Under the pieces are notes generated by a model. The model was not told the DNA's origin, made no database searches, and was given only the letters and a program-made list of their open reading frames with translations. From positions 1 through 49,404 of the forward strand of contig JACPND010000036.1 in NCBI GenBank assembly GCA_016185625.1: a stretch of 49,404 nt of DNA, read 5' to 3'. This document shows, one piece after another, positions 8,040 through 13,864 of this stretch (position 1 is its first letter; every line of letters begins with the position of its first letter). The translations under genes and the position numbers were made by a program. This DNA comes from Candidatus Woesearchaeota archaeon. Its GTDB lineage: Archaea; Nanobdellota; Nanobdellia; Woesearchaeales; GW2011-AR9.

Positions 8040-9050
8040 TTAAATTAGTTTCCGTACTTCTTGGACTAATTCCTCTTTGGTGGGAAGACATAATTTATAT
8101 TTCGACGCAAAGATATGCTTATTATCTTCTGGAAGGGTATATCTAACGATTGCCTCTTTCTTGTCTGCACATAACAAAATGCCTAAAGTAGGATTCTCAT
8201 CTTGCTGTTTAACCTGCTGGTTGTAATAGTTAACGTACATTTGTAACTGGCCTAAATCCTGATGGGTTAATTTCCCCACTTTAATCTCTAAGATAACAAA
8301 GCATCGTAAGATTCTATTATTAAGAACCAAATCAAGATAGAAGTGTTCATCTTCTATGGTTATTCTCTGTTGTTGAGAAACAAACATAAATCCTTTCCCA
8401 AACTCTAAGAGAAAATCATTTAAATTGTTGATGATGGCTTCTTCTAAAGAGGTTTCAGTATATTTTTCAGAAGGCCCTACATTTAAAAATTCCAAAACAT
8501 AAGGGTCTTTAACAATATCTTCCGCTTTATTCACCATCTGGCCTTTCTCAGCAAGTTCGAGAACTCCTTTTTTGTCTTTACTTAAAGAGAGACGTTCAAA
8601 CAACATAGAATTAATTTGTCGATCTAATTCTCGTACGCTCCACTTCTCTTTATCCGCTTCCATTATATAAAATTGCCGAGCTTGCTTGTCTTCTACCCGC
8701 ATAAGTAGGCAGTAATGGTTCCACGACAATTTCCAAGACAGTGTCGCGGATTTTGGAAAAAGAAGATAGAATTTCCGCATTCTTTCCAGATTATCGCGGG
8801 AAAACCCTTTTCCGTATTTTCTCCCCAAATCCAAAGCTAGGGTATCCAGAAGTTGACTTCCATATGTCGCTTTTTCTTTTCCCTGTTGTTGAAATTCAAT
8901 GATGTATTTACCTATTTGCCAGTAGGCGGTAATAAGAGTTTGGTTTATGTGGGAATAAATCTTCTTTCTAGCTTCAATTAAAAGAGAGCCCACTGATTCT
9001 ATTAAATGCTGGTAAGTTTTAGATAAAATTACTCTGTTTTTTCTTTTCAT
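8040..9050 (-). CDS. DUF1016 / YhcG-like PDDEXK nuclease (array cassette 5)
   Basis: A 336-aa protein. Residues about 15-130 are the YhcG N-terminal helical domain (YWQIGKYIIEFQQQGKEKA, then YGKGFSRDNLERMRKFY). The C-terminal part is a PDDEXK nuclease fold with FYLDLVLNNRI and ILEIKVGK (D, then E-x-K) followed by HQDLGQLQMYVNYY. The family occurs in defence and restriction-linked loci, with proposed RNA- or DNA-cleaving roles. I chose the ATG at 9050, 13 nt after leader1; the frame open to 9224 only shadows that leader. It resembles the DUF1016 cassette at 11603 but is clearly diverged. Confidence 0.88.
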   Translation of the reverse strand: MKRKNRVILSKTYQHLIESVGSLLIEARKKIYSHINQTLITAYWQIGKYIIEFQQQGKEKATYGSQLLDTLALDLGRKYGKGFSRDNLERMRKFYLLFPKSATLSWKLSWNHYCLLMRVEDKQARQFYIMEADKEKWSVRELDRQINSMLFERLSLSKDKKGVLELAEKGQMVNKAEDIVKDPYVLEFLNVGPSEKYTETSLEEAIINNLNDFLLEFGKGFMFVSQQQRITIEDEHFYLDLVLNNRILRCFVILEIKVGKLTHQDLGQLQMYVNYYNQQVKQQDENPTLGILLCADKKEAIVRYTLPEDNKHIFASKYKLCLPTKEELVQEVRKLI

Positions 9051-9063
9051 TCTAAACCCCCTT

Positions 9064-9246
9064 TTACTTTCCCGCCGCTCCCCTTTCAAACCAGCCCTTC
9101 CCGGCTCTCGCTTCGGAACTGCCGAAGAAGAACTTCCCGACTTTGCACCAGAAACTGCACTCTTTAGTCTGCGTTTCTTCCTGTGCCAGAACAAAGAATG
9201 AACTAAGCAACACCAGAAGTACAAACATCACCATTGCTTTTTTCAT
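9064..9246 (-). CDS. Leader 1: small exported peptide with leader core
   Basis: A 60-aa ORF starting MKKAMVMFVLLVLLSSFFVL. A signal peptide ends at VLAQ (residues about 1-21), and the mature part is only about 39 aa: CSFWCKVGKFFFGSSEARAG, then KGWFERGAAGK and a stop. It belongs to the type-B leaders (FWCK.GKFFF.SSEARAG) with leaders 4 and 5. The start follows the stop of the MNT gene by 1 nt. It could be a functional secreted peptide or a truncated duplicate of the 5' end of the 1314-aa gene. Confidence 0.7.
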   Translation of the reverse strand: MKKAMVMFVLLVLLSSFFVLAQEETQTKECSFWCKVGKFFFGSSEARAGKGWFERGAAGK

Positions 9247-9247
9247 A

Positions 9248-9889
9248 TTATACCCTCGCAATCCAAAGGTCGGTTCTTTTATACTGAACGTTCGTATCTT
9301 TAAGCAATTTTGTGAATATTCCTGCCCTCCTAAATGGGACTATAATCACAGCCATACCCGCCTTCCAGCCATTATACTTTTGTACTAGGCCAATACTTTT
9401 TGAAGTATATTTCTTCCTTTTATATTCTTTTTCTGTCATGTGACCATAGAGGATTCTCGTAAGCCTGGTTCTCATTCCCTGAGGACAGTTAGTCGTATCA
9501 TACTGGATGAGCGAATATGGTTCTAATCGTAATTTTCCAGCTTGCACTTCCAGCCGCGTTCCATATAACACAATTCCTTCTTTCATGACATTTTCAATAA
9601 AATTAGGGTCTAAGCCAGAAAATTGCCTGTCGGTTAAGATGCTTTGAATAGTTAGATTATATTTTCTTCCTATTTTCATCAGAATTTGATTTAATTCTTT
9701 CTTTGCTCCTTTTTTCTCCAGAACAAGTAAAATATCAAGGTCTGACCGCGAGTCTGCTTCCCCCCTGGCAACGGAACCAAAGAGGATAATGGCGACCACG
9801 CTTTCGATAGTAGAAAGCTCCTGGGCTAACTCAAACACGATTTCACGAAATTTGGCCGGAATCATTTTCTTAGTATTAGTATTACGCAT
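9248..9889 (-). CDS. MNT-type nucleotidyltransferase (cassette 4, second gene)
   Basis: A 213-aa protein. Residues about 30-55 carry the canonical signature GSVARGEADSRSDLDILLV, with Gly-Ser and the metal-binding D-x-D. A helical middle and a C-terminal segment (RAGIFTKLLKDTNVQYKRTD) follow, longer than a minimal MNT. In characterised MNT/HEPN pairs the MNT protein is the antitoxin and nucleotidylates (AMPylates) the HEPN RNase. Here it follows the helical partner, with its start directly after that stop (TAAATG). Substrate in this pair is inferred. Confidence 0.85.
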   Translation of the reverse strand: MRNTNTKKMIPAKFREIVFELAQELSTIESVVAIILFGSVARGEADSRSDLDILLVLEKKGAKKELNQILMKIGRKYNLTIQSILTDRQFSGLDPNFIENVMKEGIVLYGTRLEVQAGKLRLEPYSLIQYDTTNCPQGMRTRLTRILYGHMTEKEYKRKKYTSKSIGLVQKYNGWKAGMAVIIVPFRRAGIFTKLLKDTNVQYKRTDLWIARV

Positions 9890-10267
9890 TTATAATATTT
9901 GTGCTTTTCGTAGTATTGGCAAACAAAAAGATTCTATCTGCTGAAAGAGTTGCTGTGCGGCCAATGATCGTTCACCATTTATTTTTCCGCCATAGAGCTG
10001 CCCCGGCCGGATTTGGTTTTCCAGCTCTTGAAATTTTTGCCAGATTTCTTTCGTATTTTCACCGAAGATAGTTTTATTCTCTTCGAGGTATTGACGAACA
10101 AGTTGGTGTTTATTGATATGTATCCTCTGTAAGGCCAAGCAAGATTCGATAATGTGAAAACTCGCTTCAAACGAAGCCTCAATTCTCGTCATTGGAGAAT
10201 TGTCTTGATTATTCGCATCTTTTTTGAAGAGCTTGTATTTCTCTACATGAATCTCTAAGGAGGACAT
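9890..10267 (-). CDS. HEPN-like helical partner protein (cassette 4, first gene)
   Basis: A 125-aa all-helical protein with MTRIEASFEASFHIIESCLA, HINKHQLVRQYLEEN and a conserved-looking IRPGQLYGGKING. The pattern (family-like Y/F-x-A-x-F-H helix, then a helical pair) resembles HEPN proteins paired with MNT nucleotidyltransferases. A canonical R-x4-6-H RNase motif is not obvious. It starts 4 nt after leader2 and abuts the MNT gene. HEPN assignment is moderately sure and rests partly on the neighbour. Confidence 0.65.
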   Translation of the reverse strand: MSSLEIHVEKYKLFKKDANNQDNSPMTRIEASFEASFHIIESCLALQRIHINKHQLVRQYLEENKTIFGENTKEIWQKFQELENQIRPGQLYGGKINGERSLAAQQLFQQIESFCLPILRKAQIL

Positions 10268-10271
10268 AAAA

Positions 10272-10451
10272 CTAATTCACCCCTGCATTTTTATCAAACC
10301 ATCCTTTTCCTGCCCTATTCTCCGGATTTCCCCACAAGAAACAGCTGATGGAACCCCAAAAGCCGGAACATTCGTTTTCATTATCTTGAGCCAGAGTTAA
10401 AGGAGATAAGACTAATAAAAACAGTACAAACACGCTCACCGCTTTTTTCAT
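10272..10451 (-). CDS. Leader 2: small exported peptide with leader core
   Basis: A 59-aa ORF, short enough to be missed by length cut-offs. It starts MKKAVSVFVLFLLVLSPLTL, with the signal peptide ending near LAQ. The mature part reads CSGFWGSISCFLWGNPENRA then GKGWFDKNAGVN and a TAG stop. A 77-bp block is identical to the 5' region of the 1314-aa gene, making this a type-A leader. The ATG overlaps the upstream stop (ATGA), and the next gene begins 4 nt after its stop. Confidence 0.75.
   Translation of the reverse strand: MKKAVSVFVLFLLVLSPLTLAQDNENECSGFWGSISCFLWGNPENRAGKGWFDKNAGVN
10294..10370 (-). repeat. 77-bp identical leader segment, copy in leader 2
   Basis: Identical to 7839-7915 over its full length. 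The sequence diverges abruptly after the WFD codons, where leader2 ends in KNAGVN instead of RGALAGKA. The sharp edge marks a recombination or insertion boundary. Confidence 0.85.
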
Positions 10452-10867
10452 TTTAACAATTTTAATAATAATTGAATAATTGCTTCAAAGCTTTTATAAT
10501 TTTCCTTATGATAATCATAGGCAACCCTTTCACCGTAATACTCTAGTCTATTTCTTAAATAGCTCATTTGTTGAATTACGTTAACTTCGGCATCATGTCC
10601 ATATTTTTTGTTGAAAAAAGTAAACAAGCATTGATGGTTTTTTGAGCGCATTCCTTGTTTGAGCATTAAAGCAACAAGTAATTCTTTAATGATTTCGTAG
10701 TAATTGTCAAAGATAAAGCTAACATTTTTTTCATCAGCTTTAAGACTCTTTACAAAATCCAACCTTTCTAACGCCATCTCAATAATCGAATTGATTTTCT
10801 CAGTATCAACACTAACTCGGCGAATAAATTTTTCTTCACATTCCGGCCAAGACATTAATTCGTTCAT
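10448..10867 (-). CDS. HEPN-like protein (cassette 3, second gene)
   Basis: A 139-aa all-helical protein. Near residues 100-120 it carries YLRNRLEYYGERVAYDY, which fits the HEPN active-site region R-N-x4-Y/H seen in partners of MNT antitoxins, with Tyr in place of His. ATGA overlaps link it to the HTH-MNT gene upstream and to leader2 downstream. It is probably the RNase-type toxin of the pair; the Tyr substitution leaves activity open. Confidence 0.72.
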   Translation of the reverse strand: MNELMSWPECEEKFIRRVSVDTEKINSIIEMALERLDFVKSLKADEKNVSFIFDNYYEIIKELLVALMLKQGMRSKNHQCLFTFFNKKYGHDAEVNVIQQMSYLRNRLEYYGERVAYDYHKENYKSFEAIIQLLLKLLK

Positions 10868-11391
10868 TTTATCGTAAAATACCCCTGTAGCTTAATTCCG
10901 TTAACCACATTGTTGAGTAAATGGGTGGGTAGTTTGGTAATTTTAGGTTTGGTAAATAATTGTATTTTGTGGCCTAGTGATCTTTCAAACATGGTTAAGT
11001 CAAGTTTCTTTTCCCTGGCACATTCAACAAAAAAGTCTATATCGCTTTCTTTTACCGATTCGCCTTTCCTAAAACTGCCAAATAAAATTATGGCAGAAGC
11101 AGCCAGTTCTTTTTCTAAGTAATCAATGAGGCCGGTATCAGCCATTCTTTTAATATAATAGTTTGTTTTCTGAAAACGATTATGCCAATTATCAATCCAC
11201 TGGTTATTTTTAGATACAATATTTTCCACTTTAAGTTTTTGTAACTGATATTGGACTGTTGACCTGCTCAAGCCGGTCTTTGCAGCTAATTCTCTCACCG
11301 TAAATCTGCCAAGAGGATTAACATAAAAAAATTCTAGTAGTCCATCTTTTTTGGACTTAAGTCCAATATCTTTAGACAATTTTTTAACCAT
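10864..11391 (-). CDS. HTH-fused MNT nucleotidyltransferase (cassette 3, first gene)
   Basis: A 175-aa protein. Residues about 8-60 form a winged-helix domain (FTVRELAAKTGLSRSTVQYQ, with the recognition helix TGLSRSTVQYQLQKL). Residues about 92-125 form an MNT domain with ILFGSFRKGESVKESDIDFF (GS and D-x-D). It can therefore both bind DNA and nucleotidylate its HEPN partner. The ATG at 11391 lies 1 nt after the stop of leader3; an upstream in-frame start would overlap that leader. Codon use is AT-rich compared with the large surface genes. Confidence 0.85.
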   Translation of the reverse strand: MVKKLSKDIGLKSKKDGLLEFFYVNPLGRFTVRELAAKTGLSRSTVQYQLQKLKVENIVSKNNQWIDNWHNRFQKTNYYIKRMADTGLIDYLEKELAASAIILFGSFRKGESVKESDIDFFVECAREKKLDLTMFERSLGHKIQLFTKPKITKLPTHLLNNVVNGIKLQGYFTIK

Positions 11392-11392
11392 T

Positions 11393-11575
11393 TCACGCCA
11401 GCGCCCTTCTCTCAAACCAGCCTTTCCCAGCCCGTGCTTCTGAACTGCCCCACAAGAAACAGCTGATGGAACCCCAAAAGCCGGTACAGGAAACAGAAGT
11501 AACTTCCTCCGCTAACGTAATCGTACTCATAACTACCAAGAACGCCATTAGTACCGCTATCAGCCTCTTTTTCAT
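11393..11575 (-). CDS. Leader 3: small exported peptide, mosaic leader core
   Basis: A 60-aa ORF starting MKKRLIAVLMAFLVVMSTIT with a signal peptide ending near LAEE. The mature part begins as type A (CTGFWGSISCFLWG) but switches to type B (SSEARAGKGWFERRALA). At DNA level the first part shares 37 identical bp with the 1314-aa gene, and the switch lies at a GAACTG|CCCC junction. GAGGAG sits 5' of the start just after the DUF1016 stop. An earlier ATG at 11602 is possible but would add an untypical basic extension before the signal peptide. Confidence 0.7.
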   Translation of the reverse strand: MKKRLIAVLMAFLVVMSTITLAEEVTSVSCTGFWGSISCFLWGSSEARAGKGWFERRALA

Positions 11576-11602
11576 GGGATAAGCACAGTAATATCTCCTC
11601 AT

Positions 11603-12607
11603 TTAAATTAGTTTCTTTATCTCCCGTTCTAATTCTTCTTTGGAAGGCAAATAAAGCTTGTACTTGGAAACAAACAATTGATTAGAGATTCCGCCTAAAG
11701 CATATTCTACAAAAAAGTTATTCTTCTCCGCAGCGAGGATTATACCTATTGGCTCTCCATCACCCACGCTCGTCTCTTCCTTCTTAAAATAATTAAGATA
11801 CAGGTTCATCTGTCCGATGTCGTTATGGTCTACTTTCCCCATCTTTAAATCAATTAAAACAAAGCACTTCAGTATCCTGTGATAGAATACCAAATCCACA
11901 TAAAAATGCTGCTGGTTTAAAGTTATCCTATACTGACGTGCAACAAAAGTAAATCCTTTTCCTAACTCTAGCAGAAACATCTGCAAGTTATCTATTATTT
12001 TTTGCTCAAATTCTTTTTCTGTAAGATCGAGCCCTGGAGGCACGCCTAAGAATTCAAGCACATAAGGATCCTTGACCACGTCCTTTGGAGAAGAAACAGA
12101 TTGACCGCCAGTCGACAGAGCCAGAACTTTACGCTTATCCTTGCTTAGCGCCAACCGCTCAAAAAGCATAGAATTAATCTGCCGAGATAATTCCCGGACG
12201 CTCCATTTTTCATCTATGCATTGTTTCTCGTAAAAGCTCCTCGCCAGGTCGTCAGATACATTTAGTAATTCGCAATAATGCGACCAGCTCAATTTTCCAG
12301 ACGCTGTCTGGATTTTTGGATATTTAATGAAAAACAGCCTCATTAAATAAGTATTGCTCCTGCTAAACCCTTTTCCATGACGAAGCCTTAAATCTTGGGA
12401 TATTTTATCTAATAGTTTACTCCCATACTCTGCTTTTTCTTTTCCTTTCTGTTCATATTCCACAATAATCTTTCCGATTTCCCAGTAAGCCTTGACTAAA
12501 GTTTGATTTGCGCGATAGTATACTTCTGTCCTAGCCTTTTCTAATATCACTCCTACGGAATCGAGAAATACACGGTAATCGGTATTTTTTTTAATGATAG
12601 GGTTCAT
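11603..12607 (-). CDS. DUF1016 / YhcG-like PDDEXK nuclease (array cassette 2)
   Basis: A 334-aa protein with the same layout as the copy at 8040. The N-terminal helical domain has YWEIGKIIVEYEQKGKEKAE and RHGKGFSRSNTYLMR. The C-terminal PDDEXK fold has FYVDLVFYHRI and VLIDLKMGK, where D-x-K replaces E-x-K (a common YhcG variant), then HNDIGQMNLYLNYF. It starts 2 nt after leader4 and ends adjacent to leader3. Divergence from the other copy suggests separate acquisition rather than local duplication. Confidence 0.88.
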   Translation of the reverse strand: MNPIIKKNTDYRVFLDSVGVILEKARTEVYYRANQTLVKAYWEIGKIIVEYEQKGKEKAEYGSKLLDKISQDLRLRHGKGFSRSNTYLMRLFFIKYPKIQTASGKLSWSHYCELLNVSDDLARSFYEKQCIDEKWSVRELSRQINSMLFERLALSKDKRKVLALSTGGQSVSSPKDVVKDPYVLEFLGVPPGLDLTEKEFEQKIIDNLQMFLLELGKGFTFVARQYRITLNQQHFYVDLVFYHRILKCFVLIDLKMGKVDHNDIGQMNLYLNYFKKEETSVGDGEPIGIILAAEKNNFFVEYALGGISNQLFVSKYKLYLPSKEELEREIKKLI

Positions 12608-12609
12608 TT

Positions 12610-12804
12610 TTAGTTTCCCGTCGCCTTCCCCGCCAATGCCCCGCGGTCAAACCAACTCTTGCCGGCTCTTGCTTCGGAACTGCTGAAGAAGAACTTCCCG
12701 GCCTTGCACCAGAAACCACATTCTTTTGCGGTCTCTTCCTGCGCCAGAACAAAGATAGAACTAAGCAAAACCAACAGTACCAATACCCCCAGCATCTTTC
12801 TCAT
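12610..12804 (-). CDS. Leader 4: small exported peptide with leader core
   Basis: A 64-aa ORF starting MRKMLGVLVLLVLLSSIFVL, signal peptide to VLAQ. The mature part is type B: CGFWCKAGKFFFSSSEARAG then KSWFDRGALAGKATGN. Its tail keeps RGALAGKA like the 1314-aa protein, so it extends a few residues further into the homologous region than the other leaders. The ATG overlaps the HEPN stop by 4 nt, and the DUF1016 gene starts 2 nt after its stop. Confidence 0.7.
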   Translation of the reverse strand: MRKMLGVLVLLVLLSSIFVLAQEETAKECGFWCKAGKFFFSSSEARAGKSWFDRGALAGKATGN

Positions 12805-13307
12805 CTGATAAACTCTTTATAATTCTCTCTTAAATATAAGATTAACTCCCTTTTAGTTCTTGGCAGTTTTGCTTTCAATTTTAACTCCAAAAACTGAAAA
12901 CATAGCTCTACAAAATCATGGGTGGAATTAAAAGCGTCAATCACCTCCTTTTCTTCAAACTCTTTAAGATGTATTCTGCCATGTTTATCCACTCCATAAC
13001 GAGAAGTGATATAAAAATTTTCCAAAATACTCACTCTAATCATTAGCTTTTCAAAAGATTTTCTTAGATTACCAGAACTGGGGACAATCATCTTTTGCAG
13101 AAAATCCGCGTACTTATGCTCATCAGCTAACACCATCGCCAGTAAAGATAAGCAGGCCTTACTGGCCTTTTCACTAGCCTGTTGGGAATGGAATATGACG
13201 AGGCTAAACATCTTTTTTTCTAACAGCATCTCCGCAGCCAGTACATCATCTACTGCATCAATAAGGTAACGTATAGCCTGACCCTCATTGAGCGATTTTC
13301 CAGCCAA
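12801..13307 (-). CDS. HEPN-domain protein (cassette 1, second gene)
   Basis: A 168-aa helical protein. It opens with the HEPN pattern AIRYLIDAVDDVLAAEMLLE and FHSQQASEKASKACLSL (the Q-x-x-EKxxKA helix typical of HEPN). It contains TSRYGVDKHGRI near residue 115, in which R-x5-H fits the HEPN RNase motif. It overlaps the MNT gene upstream by 23 nt and leader4 by 4 nt. Likely an RNase-type toxin controlled by the preceding MNT protein. Confidence 0.85.
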   Translation of the reverse strand: MAGKSLNEGQAIRYLIDAVDDVLAAEMLLEKKMFSLVIFHSQQASEKASKACLSLLAMVLADEHKYADFLQKMIVPSSGNLRKSFEKLMIRVSILENFYITSRYGVDKHGRIHLKEFEEKEVIDAFNSTHDFVELCFQFLELKLKAKLPRTKRELILYLRENYKEFIR

Positions 13308-13680
13308 TGTTTACACCTCCTTTTGTTAAGACTTGTACTTTTCCTGCCTGTTCCTTAAACTGCAAAGAATAGTCTTTCCCATAAATCAATCTATGCTTTT
13401 TACCAATCTCATACAAAAAAGGCGAGGCATAATTTAAATCGTCTTCTTCCATAAAAACAATATCTACTGGCTTGTCCAGCTTAGGCATTAATTCTGTTTT
13501 AATTTTTCCGGCAATTTTCCAGTCTTCTGCCATCTTCTTTGCAGTGAGAATGAGAAGGTCATAATCATTGGCCTTTTTAAGCGATTTCACTGCGCTGCCG
13601 AATAAGATGATGGCTTTAAGATTATGCGGACTTACTTGTCTTTTTATCTCCTCTTCGATAAAGTTTAAAGGTGAAACCAT
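13285..13680 (-). CDS. MNT-type nucleotidyltransferase (cassette 1, first gene)
   Basis: A 131-aa protein starting MVSPLNFIEEEIKRQVSPHN. The MNT signature is IILFGSAVKSLKKANDYDLL, with GS and D-x-D (DYD), and a third acidic strand follows near PVDIVFMEEDD. The start at 13680 lies 1 nt past the stop of leader5; the longer frame up to 13836 shadows the leader and is rejected. With the overlapping HEPN gene it forms a classical MNT-HEPN pair. Confidence 0.85.
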   Translation of the reverse strand: MVSPLNFIEEEIKRQVSPHNLKAIILFGSAVKSLKKANDYDLLILTAKKMAEDWKIAGKIKTELMPKLDKPVDIVFMEEDDLNYASPFLYEIGKKHRLIYGKDYSLQFKEQAGKVQVLTKGGVNIGWKIAQ

Positions 13681-13681
13681 G

Positions 13682-13864
13682 TTAACCCACCACTGCTCCC
13701 CGGTCGAACCAGCTCTTGCCGGCTCTCGCTTCGGAACTGCTGAAGAAGAACTTCCCGGCCTTGCACCAGAAACCGCGCTCGCCGGTCTGCGTTTCTTCCT
13801 GTGCCACAGCAAAGATAGAACTAAGCAAGACGACAAGTAAAAGCAGACCTAATATTTTCCTCAT
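13682..13864 (-). CDS. Leader 5: small exported peptide with leader core
   Basis: A 60-aa ORF starting MRKILGLLLLVVLLSSIFAV, signal peptide to AVAQ, then type-B core GFWCKAGKFFFSSSEARAG and KSWFDRGAVVG. It is the most upstream leader: its ATG overlaps the stop of the 1051-aa gene (ATGA), which is where an intact downstream surface-protein gene would be expected to begin. Its DNA is nearly identical to leader4 over about 80 bp around the core. Confidence 0.7.
   Translation of the reverse strand: MRKILGLLLLVVLLSSIFAVAQEETQTGERGFWCKAGKFFFSSSEARAGKSWFDRGAVVG

Larger units (their letters stand above)
7800..13864 (-). repeat. Leader/cassette array (six leader copies, five cassettes)
   Basis: On the minus strand the order is leader5, MNT-HEPN, leader4, DUF1016, leader3, HTH-MNT-HEPN, leader2, HEPN-MNT, leader1, DUF1016, leader0 fused to the 1314-aa protein. 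Five are separate 59-64 aa ORFs. All six begin with a signal peptide and contain the core GFW...F..G...E.RAGK.WF. Homology between copies stops just after the codons for WF(D/E), and each cassette starts within a few nucleotides of that point. Genes overlap by ATGA or abut. The alternation is perfect and is read directly from the sequence; how it arose is inference. Confidence 0.85.

Noticed and set aside
9051-9224. N-terminal extension of the DUF1016 protein (58 codons)
   Set aside because: It is the leader1 gene read in another frame (Ser/Arg-rich shadow); the ATG at 9050 gives the family N-terminus.
13681-13836. N-terminal extension of the MNT gene at 13285
   Set aside because: Shadow of leader5 with the same Arg/Ser/Pro-rich look as the shadow over leader1; real start at 13680.
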